In this document: piece by piece, positions 15,420-23,210 of the stretch
How the letters are laid out: each line of letters begins with the position of its first letter
Numbering within the stretch: the stretch's first letter is position 1
The notes under the pieces: model-generated
What the model was told of the DNA's origin: nothing
What the model saw: only the letters and a program-made list of their open reading frames with translations
The model's database searches: none
Position numbers and translations under genes: made by a program
Source: a virus
Direction: 5' to 3' (one strand)
DNA length: 64,000 bases
IMG/VR virus record: IMGVR_UViG_3300047089_000307
Location: 94,652 to 158,651 of that record

Positions 15420-15589
15420 GCCACGGGGACTACGTGCAGCTCCTGGCGAGGCTGTACCTGGCCGGGATCATCACCGCAGCCAAGGCCCGCTGCCTGCATG
15501 AGGCCGCTTTCACGCGATGGCGGGCAACGACCGGGGGGCCGCTGCCGCTGGCAGCCCGGCCACTGACCCTGGCCGAGATGCTGGGCTAG
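15416..15589 (+). CDS. Tail-bearing small protein (array member 10)
   Basis: 57 residues from GTG. A short helical body (YVQLLARLYLAGIITAAKAR) lacking the half-repeats, ending AARPLTLAEMLG. Last gene of the array; its stop overlaps the stop of a possible minus-strand gene. Confidence 0.72.
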   Translation: MSHGDYVQLLARLYLAGIITAAKARCLHEAAFTRWRATTGGPLPLAARPLTLAEMLG

Positions 15590-15762
15590 TACCTGGCGAT
15601 CTTCCGGACGACGAGAGCGAGTACGCCGATGATCAGGACCACGATGACCCAGGCAGCCAGGTCGGATGCCCACACGGGCAGTATCCCGGGGCCGGGGTGG
15701 TAGCAAGAGGGATCGCCGGGCCGGCCCGTGAAGCCGTGGCACCGGCCCAGTGTCCCTGCCAT
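15586..15762 (-). CDS. Possible single-pass membrane protein
   Basis: 58 residues on the minus strand with one hydrophobic helix (VWASDLAAWVIVVLIIG region) followed by VVRKIARY. No clear ribosome site, and the opposite frames are also open, so the call rests on the membrane segment and on filling an otherwise empty gap. Confidence 0.4.
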   Translation of the reverse strand: MAGTLGRCHGFTGRPGDPSCYHPGPGILPVWASDLAAWVIVVLIIGVLALVVRKIARY

Positions 15763-15782
15763 CAGCCCGGCCCGGCCAGCAG

Positions 15783-15974
15783 GTGACCGGGTGGGGCTGG
15801 GTACTCATCGCCGTGTGCGTATCGGCGCTTCTCTTCCTGGCCGCGTGCTGGGCGGGCACTTGCTCGGTGAAGGGGTGCCGTGAGCCGGTGCGGTTCCACT
15901 CGATGGCGCGGCCGGGGACGGACGTGTGCGCCCGGCATTTCTGGGAGGAATGGGACGACGGTTACCGGTGCTGA
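15783..15974 (+). CDS. Small membrane protein with Cys/His cluster
   Basis: 63 residues from GTG. A membrane helix at about 4-24 and then CSVKGCREPVRFH...CARHF, a C-x4-C...H...CxxH zinc-like module seen in other actinophage small proteins. Convergent with the ParB-like gene. Confidence 0.6.
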   Translation: MTGWGWVLIAVCVSALLFLAACWAGTCSVKGCREPVRFHSMARPGTDVCARHFWEEWDDGYRC

Positions 15975-15996
15975 CTGACCCTGCCATGCGCGCGGG

Positions 15997-16791
15997 CTAC
16001 TCCGCCTTGTCATACGCTGCCCGGATCTTCGCCAGCACGGCGTGCTCGGAGCCGCGGCCCTGCGCGGCGCCGGCCAGCTCCCAGGTGCCGGCCGCCTTCA
16101 TCGCCCGCATCAGGCGCTCGTGCTCCAGCTCGGCGTTGCCCAGGGCCAGGCCCACCGCCTTGACCAGCGTCACGTTCGTGCGCCGCTTGTCGTCACCGGG
16201 GAAGCACTCGCGCAGGGCGCGCAGCGTCTCCCGTAGCCGGGGCTCGCCGCCGATGGCCAGCACGTAGGTACCCGCGCTGATGCCGATCGTGGTGGCGCTG
16301 TCGGTCCGCTGGCCTATCGTGAAGCCCTGCTCCTCGAACATGCGGTTGACGGTGAACGCGAGGCTGCCGTCATCGAACTCGATGTCACTGCGGGCCGCCT
16401 CGGTCAGCGTCACCTTCTTCAGCCGCTGAAGGTCCTGGAAGATGCGGTTCTCCTGGGCCAGCGTCAGGCCGCGGAGCACCCGGCACGGGACCAGGTGGTT
16501 CGGGCCGAACTTCTCGTGCAGCCAGTGGTTGGAGGCGTTGCCGTCCAGCGTCCAGTACTGGTGGCTGTCAGAACGGTAGGACACGACGCGCGGGCGCAGT
16601 AGCACAGGATTGTAGTCCTGGAACGCCTTGGCCCTCGCCCTGAGCGTTGACAGGTACCTGACGCTGTCCTCGGGGCGGTTGCGCTGCGGCCCGCGCAAGG
16701 TGGCGAACGCGGACACCAGTATGCCGACCGGCAGCATGGTGTCCTCGTAGTTCTGCGGCGGAGCCTCGGGGTAGATGACCTTCTTTGCCAA
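15997..16791 (-). CDS. ParB/DUF6551-like protein
   Basis: 264 residues with a TTG start five bases after GAAAGGGA; a GTG at 16821 would add ten residues but overlaps the promoter-like site. The centre carries a ParB-N-like pattern: 'YWTLDGNASNHWLHEKFG', resembling the conserved 'DG-x-Hr' turn, followed by PCRVLRGLTLAQENRIFQDLQR, which I recognise from actinobacterial ParB-related proteins of phages and plasmids. The C-terminal half is helical. Could act in partition, plasmid-like maintenance or transcription control. Confidence 0.65.
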   Translation of the reverse strand: MAKKVIYPEAPPQNYEDTMLPVGILVSAFATLRGPQRNRPEDSVRYLSTLRARAKAFQDYNPVLLRPRVVSYRSDSHQYWTLDGNASNHWLHEKFGPNHLVPCRVLRGLTLAQENRIFQDLQRLKKVTLTEAARSDIEFDDGSLAFTVNRMFEEQGFTIGQRTDSATTIGISAGTYVLAIGGEPRLRETLRALRECFPGDDKRRTNVTLVKAVGLALGNAELEHERLMRAMKAAGTWELAGAAQGRGSEHAVLAKIRAAYDKAE

Positions 16792-16823
16792 CGGAATCCC
16801 TTTCAAGGGGTAGCTTCTCACTC

Positions 16824-16842
16824 ACATCATACTCTAAGAGAC
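16824..16842. promoter_or_regulatory. Symmetric promoter-like site
   Basis: CATACT (16828-16833) followed by CTAAGAGACTACC reads rightward, while the same bases give TATGAT read leftward toward the ParB-like gene. The leftward direction fits the gene; the rightward one matches the window-wide pattern, so it may fire both ways. Confidence 0.45.
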
Positions 16843-16847
16843 TACCT

Positions 16848-18089
16848 TTACCATCCGGCGATAGTCAGTGACCGCTCCGCCCTCGTCACCGCGGTGTACA
16901 GCCACCGGCTGCGCTCGCCAGTTCCGGGCGCCGGCCAGCCCTCCTCAATGACCAGCACCTTCTCGGCCGAACTTCCCTGTGCCTTGTGGGCTGTGAGTGC
17001 GTAGCCATAGTCAAAGAGCGCGACATGACGGTCCCTGACGCAGGATGCCTGGAACTTCGGGTCACCGAACGGCAGCGCTGATACCGTCCCCGACCACGGG
17101 CGGAGGAGGTCCTCGCATTCGATGACAGCCTGGAATGTGGCCTCACTACCGGGCCCTGTTACCCCTCCCACGGCCAGGATGGTCCCGCGCTGACCGTTGT
17201 ACAGGCCCTCTGCGTGGTTATTGCGAAGGCAGGTCACCGTATCGCCGACCTGCGGCGGCCCGGACCGGCCGTGCCACGCGCGCATCAGCTGGTTGTGCGC
17301 TGTCCTTGCGGCGTTAGTCGCGCAGATGATCAGGTCCGCCTCAGCCGGGTGCAGGCCGGCCAGCCCGGACTCATGCTCGGCCATCGTCAGCTTGACCGCA
17401 TCCGGCCCGTACCAGCCGGGCGGCACGTGGCCCTGCTCGCGCGCCCACCGCGCCATGGTGAGGATGGCCATGCCAGACGGGCTTTCCTCGTTCTGCCGGT
17501 GGATCTTCTCCAGCCGGATATCCGGGCTGGCCATCAAGTTGAAGGACGAGCGGACGGGCGGCAGCTGGCCGTGGTCGCCGACCGCCAGCACCGGAACGCC
17601 ATGGCCGGTCAGGTCCTTCCAGAGCTGCTCGGGGATCATCGATGCCTCGTCGGCCACGACCAGTCCGATGCCGGCGAGCGGCTCCGGCGCCGGCGTGAAG
17701 CTCAGCTGGCGGCGCACCGCGCACTCCCAGCCCCGTCCGGCGTGCGCGCGGCACTGAACGTCCGCCTCCTTCATTACCGTGTCACTCTCGGTGCACACCG
17801 TAACCTCACAGGCACGGTAGAGCAGCCGGTGCAGGGTGGACGCATGATCCGGGGGGACGTCACCGGGGAGCTTGCGCCGCAGCACGGACGTCGCCTTACC
17901 GGTGTAGGCGGCGAACGCGATCCGGATATCAGGCAGGAACTGCGGCAGGCAGCAGATCAGGCTAGTCTTCCCGGTTCCCGCCAGCCCGCCCAGGGTCAGC
18001 GGCGGCCAGCCCCCGGCCTCATGCCACGCCAGGATCTGCGTGAGCGCGCGGCGCTGGTCCGCGGACAGGGTCTCCGTCAGGTCAGTCAT
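16848..18089 (-). CDS. SF1 (RecD/Dda-like) DNA helicase
   Basis: 413 residues from ATG. Walker A GLAGTGKTS (residues 35-43), Walker B VVADEAS (about 145), motif III VGDHGQLPPV (about 171), a motif V-like ALTAHKAQGSSAEKV (about 368) and motif VI YTAVTRAERS (about 400) appear in the order of 5'-3' SF1B helicases, and the length is close to phage T4 Dda. Expected to help replication restart, recombination or protein displacement. The reading frame stays open upstream into the repeat tract, but that extension is low-complexity Arg/Gly/Ala and not believable. Confidence 0.9.
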   Translation of the reverse strand: MTDLTETLSADQRRALTQILAWHEAGGWPPLTLGGLAGTGKTSLICCLPQFLPDIRIAFAAYTGKATSVLRRKLPGDVPPDHASTLHRLLYRACEVTVCTESDTVMKEADVQCRAHAGRGWECAVRRQLSFTPAPEPLAGIGLVVADEASMIPEQLWKDLTGHGVPVLAVGDHGQLPPVRSSFNLMASPDIRLEKIHRQNEESPSGMAILTMARWAREQGHVPPGWYGPDAVKLTMAEHESGLAGLHPAEADLIICATNAARTAHNQLMRAWHGRSGPPQVGDTVTCLRNNHAEGLYNGQRGTILAVGGVTGPGSEATFQAVIECEDLLRPWSGTVSALPFGDPKFQASCVRDRHVALFDYGYALTAHKAQGSSAEKVLVIEEGWPAPGTGERSRWLYTAVTRAERSLTIAGW

Positions 18090-18508
18090 AGACCCCAAGA
18101 TACCGGTAACAGGGCCCGGCACCGAGTGAAACGGCGCCGGGCTCCCGTGCCTGCCTAGCCAGGCCCGTCCTAGCCGAGCCATTCCTGCCGGGGCGGGCCG
18201 CGCCCAGCCCTGCCTAGCCTTGCGACGCCTGCCGAGCCTTGCCCAGCCGCGCCACGCCAAGCCCTGCCTGCCCAGCCGAGCCTAGCCCAGCCGCACCACG
18301 CCTAGCCATGCCTGCCACGCCAGACCTTGCCCTGCCTAGCCATGCCTGCCGGACCTCGCCTCACCTAGCCAAGCCATGCCGCGCCTGCCCTGCCGTGCCG
18401 CGCCGGGGCCTGCCGAGCCTAGCCATGCCTGCCTAGCCGAGCCCTGCCGAGCCTAGCCATGCCATGCCTGCCAGTCCTGGCCTTGCGTCACCCCGCCTTG
18501 CCCCGCCG

Positions 18509-18552
18509 TGTCCATCCCTTTTACGCCGGATGCTGCTGCTCCCGTGCCTGCC
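18509..18552 (-). repeat. 42-bp unit, copy 1
   Basis: On the minus strand it reads GCAGCAGCATCCGGCGTAAA then AGGGATGGACACGGC, nearly the 3' end of the gene at 19736 including its stop region. Copies 1 and 2 are about 157 bases apart. Confidence 0.8.
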
Positions 18553-18665
18553 CGGCCACGCCAGACCTCGCCGCGCCTAACCTCACCTGCCCCGCCATGC
18601 CAGACCTTGCCGCGCCTAACCTCACCTGCCGCGCCAGACCTCGCCATGCCCTGCCGTGCCTAGCC

Positions 18666-18709
18666 GTGTCCATCCCTTTGCGCCGGATGCTGCTGCTCCC
18701 GTGCCTGCC
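18666..18709 (-). repeat. 42-bp unit, copy 2
   Basis: Same unit with CGCAAAGGG in place of CGTAAAGGG (minus-strand reading). Flanks are pentamer repeat. Confidence 0.8.
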
Positions 18710-19058
18710 GCGCCGCACCTGGCCATGGCTAACCTCACCGCGGCTGCCGAGCCGATCCCAGCCGTGCCTAGCCGTGCCGGCCCTGACCTCGCCTGCCCTG
18801 CCGCGCCGCGCCTGACCCAGCCAGGCCACGCCATGCCTGCCGCGCCGACGCGCGCCACCCCGTGCCAAGCCACGCCCTGCCTGCCGGTCCCCGCCTAGCC
18901 CCGCCTGGCCATGCCAGCCCGAGCCATGCCTGCCTTGCCAGACCTTGCCTCGCCGTGCCTTGCCGTGCCTGCCCGGCCTCGCCACATCGCGCCATGCCTC
19001 TCCTTGGCCAGCCTCGCCATGCCTGCCCCGCCTGGCCTCGCCGGACCCTGCCCTGCCG

Positions 19059-19101
19059 CGTCCATCCCTTTACGCCGGATGCTGCTGCTCCCGTCCCTGC
19101 C
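19059..19101 (-). repeat. 42-bp unit, copy 3
   Basis: Same unit; about 393 bases from copy 2, with one substitution near its end. Confidence 0.8.
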
Positions 19102-19283
19102 GGTCCCGGCCTAGCCTCACCGAGCCTGACCTGCCTGACCGCGCCATGACGCACCGAGCCTTACCGGTCCCTGCCTGCCATGCCACGCCACCCCGTGCCA
19201 AGCCCTACCTGCCCTGCCGCGCCGCGCCCTGCCGTGCCGTGCCTCGCCTGCCGCGCCTGGCCCTGCCGCACCGCACCATGCCA

Positions 19284-19326
19284 CGTCCATCCCTTTACGC
19301 CGGATGCTGCTGCTCCCGTGCCGGCC
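19284..19326 (-). repeat. 42-bp unit, copy 4
   Basis: Same unit; about 225 bases from copy 3. Confidence 0.8.
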
Positions 19327-19512
19327 AGACCTGCCGAGCCATGTCGTTCCGCTCCGCGCCATGCCCTGCCTGCCAAGCCACGCCCCACCCCGCCGAACCG
19401 AGCCATGCCTGCCAGGCCGTGCCGAGCCGCGCCTAGCCACGCCACGCCATGCCTGCCGGGCCATGACGCACCGCGCCTTGCCGCGCCACACCGTGCCTGC
19501 CCCGCCTTGCCA

Positions 19513-19555
19513 AGTCCATCCCTTTGCGCCGGATGCTGCTGCTCCCGTGCCTGCC
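19513..19555 (-). repeat. 42-bp unit, copy 5
   Basis: Same unit; about 229 bases from copy 4 and 211 from the related gene end at 19724-19755, which has CAGCCGG where the free copies have CGCCGG or ACGCCGG. Confidence 0.8.
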
Positions 19556-19735
19556 CCGCCTAGCCAAGCCTTGCCACGCCGCGCCTTGCCTGCCGGGCCG
19601 GACCCCGCCGGGCCGGACCATGCCGAGCCGCACCATGCCGTGCCTGCCGGACCGGACCACGCCACGCCGCACCATGCCGTGCCTCGCCTGCCGCACCAAG
19701 CCTCGCCGGACCCCGCCTTGCCATGTCCATCCCTT

Positions 19736-20203
19736 TCAGCCGGATGCTGCTGCCTTCTTCACCTGCGCCTCGTGCTCGGCGATGACCTCGGCAAGCTCCT
19801 GCCAGAACTCGGGGTAGTCGCGGTACCGCTGGGCCATGGAGCGGACCTCGCGGCGGATGCGCAGCAGGATCAGGCCCTGCTCCTGCGTCGTGAGCGAGGT
19901 GACGCTGGAGTACGTGCCGGGCGGCGAGGGGATGCCGATCATCCGGTCGGCCACGTACTTGCGCATCATGACCGCGCGCTGGCCGCCGGACGCGACCTCG
20001 CGGACGACGGCCACCCGGTAGCTGCGGATCAGGCCGCGGGCCTCCTCCAGGCGGCGCTGCGCCGCGGCGATGGCGTCATCCCAGGTGAACAGCCCGTGCA
20101 GCGCGCTGTCCTCCGGCCGTGCTGCCGCCACGACCTCATCGGCGTGCAGCTTGCCGCGGGAGTCCTCCAGCCCCTTCAGGGCCTTCAGTACCTCATCCCT
20201 CAC
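19736..20203 (-). CDS. Conserved phage hypothetical protein
   Basis: 155 residues from a GTG overlapping the upstream gene's stop. The pattern HADEVVAAARPEDSALHGLFTWDDAIAAAQ-like at residues ~20-50, followed by a helix EEARGLIRSYRVAVV, is one I know from many siphophage early regions, usually next to a partner like the gene at 20200. Function unassigned; a role in recombination or DNA metabolism is only suggested by such neighbourhoods. Its last codons are the source of the repeated 42-bp units. Confidence 0.75.
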   Translation of the reverse strand: MRDEVLKALKGLEDSRGKLHADEVVAAARPEDSALHGLFTWDDAIAAAQRRLEEARGLIRSYRVAVVREVASGGQRAVMMRKYVADRMIGIPSPPGTYSSVTSLTTQEQGLILLRIRREVRSMAQRYRDYPEFWQELAEVIAEHEAQVKKAAASG

Positions 20204-20892
20204 AGGACTATCTCCTTGACCTCGGCGTCGTCCGGCACCCGGAACGTGCCGTAGGAGCCAGTATTGGATTCCTTGCTGGCCGGGCGCCACTCGCCGATGC
20301 CCGCGAAGCCGGCGGCGTCCACCAGCGCGATGACGGACTCCAGCGTCAGCGAGTTGCGCACCCAGACCACCTCCAGCACCGCCGACCACGGCCAGTACTC
20401 CGGCCGGAAGCGGATGTCGGCGACGCCGGTCTCGTTGCGCGCGTAGTCCTGGCGCATCACCGCGGTGGCCGGGACGAGCGCCGACTCCTCGCCGGTCCAC
20501 TCCCCCCAGACGGGGACCAGCAGCGTGCGGTTCGCCTGGTCGGTGCCCGGCTCGCCGTTGACGAAGATCATCCGGCGCAGGTCCGTCATGGGCAGCTTGG
20601 AGCCCTTGAAGAACCGGGCCGCGTCCACGATGGCGGCCTTGAAGCCGACCGAGGGGAACGCGGGGGCGCCGCCGGGGAGCAGGTGCTGGGCGTCGCGGAA
20701 GTTCTGCTCCGGGTCCTTCGGCTGGCGCTCGACGGGCTTGCCCATCTGCCGGTCGAGCATGATCTGCTGGGCCTTGGCGCTGAACTTGTTGGTGATGAGC
20801 GGGGTGAGGCCCTGGACGGGCACCCGGATCATGGAGCGGCCGAGCCGCTGGAGCGAGATCGCGCCCGTGGTGGTGGCCTTCGCTGGGGGCAT
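20200..20892 (-). CDS. Conserved phage protein of unknown function
   Basis: 230 residues; GAAAGGGA lies upstream of the ATG. The run VPVQGLTPLITNKFSAKAQ, then MLDRQMGKPVERQ, a FRDAQHLLPGG segment and FPSVGFKAAIVDAARFF match a phage family that regularly precedes the 155-residue partner. The fold looks like a beta-rich ferredoxin-like or RAMP-like protein, but I cannot assign activity. Confidence 0.75.
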   Translation of the reverse strand: MPPAKATTTGAISLQRLGRSMIRVPVQGLTPLITNKFSAKAQQIMLDRQMGKPVERQPKDPEQNFRDAQHLLPGGAPAFPSVGFKAAIVDAARFFKGSKLPMTDLRRMIFVNGEPGTDQANRTLLVPVWGEWTGEESALVPATAVMRQDYARNETGVADIRFRPEYWPWSAVLEVVWVRNSLTLESVIALVDAAGFAGIGEWRPASKESNTGSYGTFRVPDDAEVKEIVL

Positions 20893-20929
20893 CAGGCTTC
20901 CCTTTCTTCTTTACATGGACTGACTGATA

Positions 20930-20956
20930 CCCCACGATACTCTAAGACTGCTATCC
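20930..20956 (+). promoter_or_regulatory. Promoter-like site, GATACT type
   Basis: GATACT at 20936-20941 followed by CTAAGACTGC in the 72-base gap between divergent genes; the plus-strand gene starts 23 bases further on with hardly any ribosome site. Confidence 0.5.
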
Positions 20957-20964
20957 TGGACTAC

Positions 20965-21177
20965 ATGAGCACTAAGGGCATGAAGGGTCACGGGGGCATC
21001 GATCCGTATGCAGGCAACGGCTGGTCCTCCCTGTACTGCCACGACTGTGAGCAAACCTGCTCCCCGGCTAGCCCGTGCGACCACTGCGAGCCGGAGGTCT
21101 GCACCAGCAAGGGCCGCGTGATCTACCGGGGGCCTGAGCGAGTGCAGGGGACAGGGGGATGGGAGCGCGAGCCGTGA
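20965..21177 (+). CDS. Small Cys-rich protein
   Basis: 70 residues. CHDCEQTCSPASPCDHCEPEVC (residues ~25-46) has seven Cys and one His, enough for a binuclear zinc site. First gene of the plus-strand run that carries further tail-family members. Confidence 0.7.
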   Translation: MSTKGMKGHGGIDPYAGNGWSSLYCHDCEQTCSPASPCDHCEPEVCTSKGRVIYRGPERVQGTGGWEREP

Positions 21178-21854
21178 GCTACCAGGGCAGCAACCGCAAT
21201 GACGAGAAGGCACCGGATGAGGTGACGGGCACGCTGCTGGTCACGGTCACCGTATACGGCGGGACGCTGGCGGACGCGGCGACCGCGCTGTCCAGTTACC
21301 GGGGCAAGGGCTGGGGCCGGGAGATGACCGACCTGCTAAATGGCGGGGAGTTCGAGGTCATCGCCGCTGACGTCGCTAAGGACGTCACGGCCGGCGACGC
21401 TGATCCTGACGTCATGAGCGAGCAGGAGCTGCGCGAGGAGATCACCCGGGTCGTCCTCGCGCAGCGAGCAGACTGCGCGGAGCACCCGATGCCGTTCCCG
21501 CGGCCGTCGTGCTGGGCGTGCGCCCGCAACGGGGCCTTCCACCGGGCGGCGCTGCTCGCGGCGGGCCGCTGGCCGGCCGCTGACCCGGTGACGTACGTGC
21601 TGCCCGCTCAGCCGGGCCGCTGGCCGGCCGCTGACCCGGAAGGAGCTGATGACGAGACGGCCGCGCCAGCCAGGCACAAGGCACGCGTGCGCAGCACCGG
21701 CCTGCGCTATGACGGCGTGCGGCTGTGGCGCTGGGCCTGCCCGCACTGGGACCAGGGCCGGAACCGGAACTGCCGCGGCGGCGACTACGGGTCCTGGGCC
21801 ATGGCCGTCCGTGACGCCGTCCGGCACGCCGGGTCAGGCGGCACGGCCTGGTGA
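21174..21854 (+). CDS. Unknown protein with internal duplication
   Basis: 226 residues from GTG. A short alpha/beta N-terminal domain, a C-x-H / CWAC motif near 105-120, and GRWPAADP twice (about residues 130 and 148) from a recent 45-base duplication. The C-terminus has basic and Trp-rich segments with CPHW and CRGG. No family recognised. Confidence 0.68.
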   Translation: MSYQGSNRNDEKAPDEVTGTLLVTVTVYGGTLADAATALSSYRGKGWGREMTDLLNGGEFEVIAADVAKDVTAGDADPDVMSEQELREEITRVVLAQRADCAEHPMPFPRPSCWACARNGAFHRAALLAAGRWPAADPVTYVLPAQPGRWPAADPEGADDETAAPARHKARVRSTGLRYDGVRLWRWACPHWDQGRNRNCRGGDYGSWAMAVRDAVRHAGSGGTAW

Positions 21855-22180
21855 GTAATCGCCACGGGCTGGCCCGGGACGGCTGGGGGCTGCCCGTCGC
21901 CGGGGACGGCTGGACGCTGACCGTGGAGCCGCTGCGCGGCCGTGACAAGTACGTCCGGTTCGCGCTGCGCGGGCCGGTCGCAAACGTGACGCCCGGCGAG
22001 CGGGCCGCGCTGCGGGTGTTCCAGGCACCGGGCGGCTGGCCGGCGATAGGCGTGGACGGCGGCATCGAGGTGAGCTGGGAAGAGGCGCAGCTGATCCGGG
22101 GCGGACGCGACCCGCGGCACGTGCTGTGGCCGCCGCTGCGGGCCCGGGCGCTGACGCTGGCGGAGATGATGAGCCGGTGA
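21851..22180 (+). CDS. Tail-family protein (second cluster, member 1)
   Basis: 109 residues from GTG. DGWTLTVEP (residue ~19), half-repeats VTPGERAALRVF and VSWEEAQLI, then PLRARALTLAEMMSR. Seven kilobases from the main array but of the same architecture. Confidence 0.82.
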   Translation: MSNRHGLARDGWGLPVAGDGWTLTVEPLRGRDKYVRFALRGPVANVTPGERAALRVFQAPGGWPAIGVDGGIEVSWEEAQLIRGGRDPRHVLWPPLRARALTLAEMMSR

Positions 22181-22500
22181 ACCGCCTGCTGCTCCCGGGC
22201 CCGCGGCCGTCAGGAAGCTACCCGGTGCCGGAGGAGTACGCGCAGCGACTGCTGCGCGCGGCCGGGTGCACCGGGGCGATGCTCCTGGGCTGGCGCGACG
22301 GGCTAGGGCCGCGCTGCCGGATGTGCGGCCGGGTCGCCGTCATCCCCACGGCCGCGCTCTGGGAGCGCATCGCGGGCTGGCGCGTCCCTGACCCCGCGTA
22401 CAGCATGCGCGAGCACGCCCGCTGGGCGCTGGCCGACCCGGAAGCCAGCCGCGCCGTCATGGCCGGGGGCGCGGTCCTGCTGGAGATGATGGCGAGATGA
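22177..22500 (+). CDS. Tail-related protein with Cys pair
   Basis: 107 residues from GTG. Different body with CRMCGR near the middle; ends in GGAVLLEMMAR, which keeps only the LEMM part of the tail. Coupled on both sides to tail-family members. Confidence 0.7.
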   Translation: MNRLLLPGPRPSGSYPVPEEYAQRLLRAAGCTGAMLLGWRDGLGPRCRMCGRVAVIPTAALWERIAGWRVPDPAYSMREHARWALADPEASRAVMAGGAVLLEMMAR

Positions 22501-22823
22501 CCGTGACGCGGGCGCGCGACGGCTGGACGCTGCACATCGAGAAGAGCCCGCCCGGCAGCCGTTTCGTGAACCGGACCTGGCTGGACGGGCTGGCCGTCAC
22601 CCGGGAGCAGGCGCATGCCATCATCACCGCGGGGGGCGCGGAGCGCACGTGGACGCTCGCGGGATACCACCAGGAGTGGCCGGCCCATGTGCTCATCCTG
22701 GACAGGGTCGGCGTGACCCGGGAGGAGTACCTGGCGATCCTGGGCGGGCGCGATCCGGTGAGCGTCCTCCTGCCGCTGCTGCGGGCCCGCGCGCTAACGC
22801 TGGCGGAGATGATGGCGCAGTGA
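22497..22823 (+). CDS. Tail-family protein (second cluster, member 3)
   Basis: 108 residues. ARDGWTLHIE start, LAVTREQAHAI and VGVTREEYLAI half-repeats, and LRARALTLAEMMAQ: the cleanest example of the full architecture. Confidence 0.82.
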   Translation: MTVTRARDGWTLHIEKSPPGSRFVNRTWLDGLAVTREQAHAIITAGGAERTWTLAGYHQEWPAHVLILDRVGVTREEYLAILGGRDPVSVLLPLLRARALTLAEMMAQ

Positions 22824-23020
22824 CGATGACCCGGATGCTGGCGGCGGCGCACAGTCGCAATCACGACGAGCGTCCCGGCGACTGCGGCCGGAGCCGTTGC
22901 GGTCACCGGCACTACGACGCCTGGCGCGGGACTGGCGGAAGCCGCCTGCGCCGGCGCGGGCAGCGCGCCCGGGAGCGCCGCCTCGTCACCCGTGAGCTGG
23001 CGGAGCTGATGGCGCAGTGA
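22820..23020 (+). CDS. Small basic protein with ELAELMAQ end
   Basis: 66 residues from GTG, very Arg-rich, with CGRSRCGHRH. The end VTRELAELMAQ resembles the neighbouring tail MAQ endings. Confidence 0.6.
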   Translation: MTMTRMLAAAHSRNHDERPGDCGRSRCGHRHYDAWRGTGGSRLRRRGQRARERRLVTRELAELMAQ

Positions 23021-23190
23021 CGCAGGACATTACCCTGGCGGTCATCTCCGGCGCGGCCAGCGCGGTGATGCTCGTCCTGGCGCGCGGGATGTGGACGCAG
23101 GCGCTCCGCGACGCGGTGAACCTCCTCGGCGGCCTGCTGGCCGTGCTCTGCGTCGTGGCTGCCATCGGCGCGGCACTCACGGCAGGATGA
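23017..23190 (+). CDS. Two-pass membrane protein
   Basis: 57 residues from the GTG overlapping the previous stop; hydrophobic stretches at about 5-20 and 35-56. Ends the second plus-strand cluster. The following bases would read LEMMTGA out of frame, perhaps a relic of a tail gene. Confidence 0.6.
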   Translation: MTQDITLAVISGAASAVMLVLARGMWTQALRDAVNLLGGLLAVLCVVAAIGAALTAG

Positions 23191-23210
23191 CCTGGAGATG
23201 ATGACGGGGG

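Larger units (their letters stand above)
18110..19735. repeat. Degenerate ~5-bp periodic repeat tract
   Basis: About 1.6 kb in which GCC recurs about every five bases on the plus strand (GCCAT, GCCTG, GCCTA, CCGAG and similar), equivalent to G-rich GGCAN pentamers on the minus strand. All frames give only low-complexity Ala/Arg/Trp or Pro/Cys strings. Five ~42-base units derived from the end of the neighbouring gene are embedded in it. It lies between the 3' end of the gene at 19736 and the start of the helicase, so on the minus strand it could be a 3' untranslated region or the helicase leader. Confidence 0.85.

Noticed and set aside
18110-19735. CRISPR array
   Set aside because: The units are unevenly spaced (157-393 bases), the spaces are themselves repetitive pentamers, and no cas gene is near.
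18110-19735. Long reading frames rich in Ala/Arg/Gly/Trp or Pro/Cys
   Set aside because: They exist in several frames because of the 5-base period and have no sensible composition or start signals.
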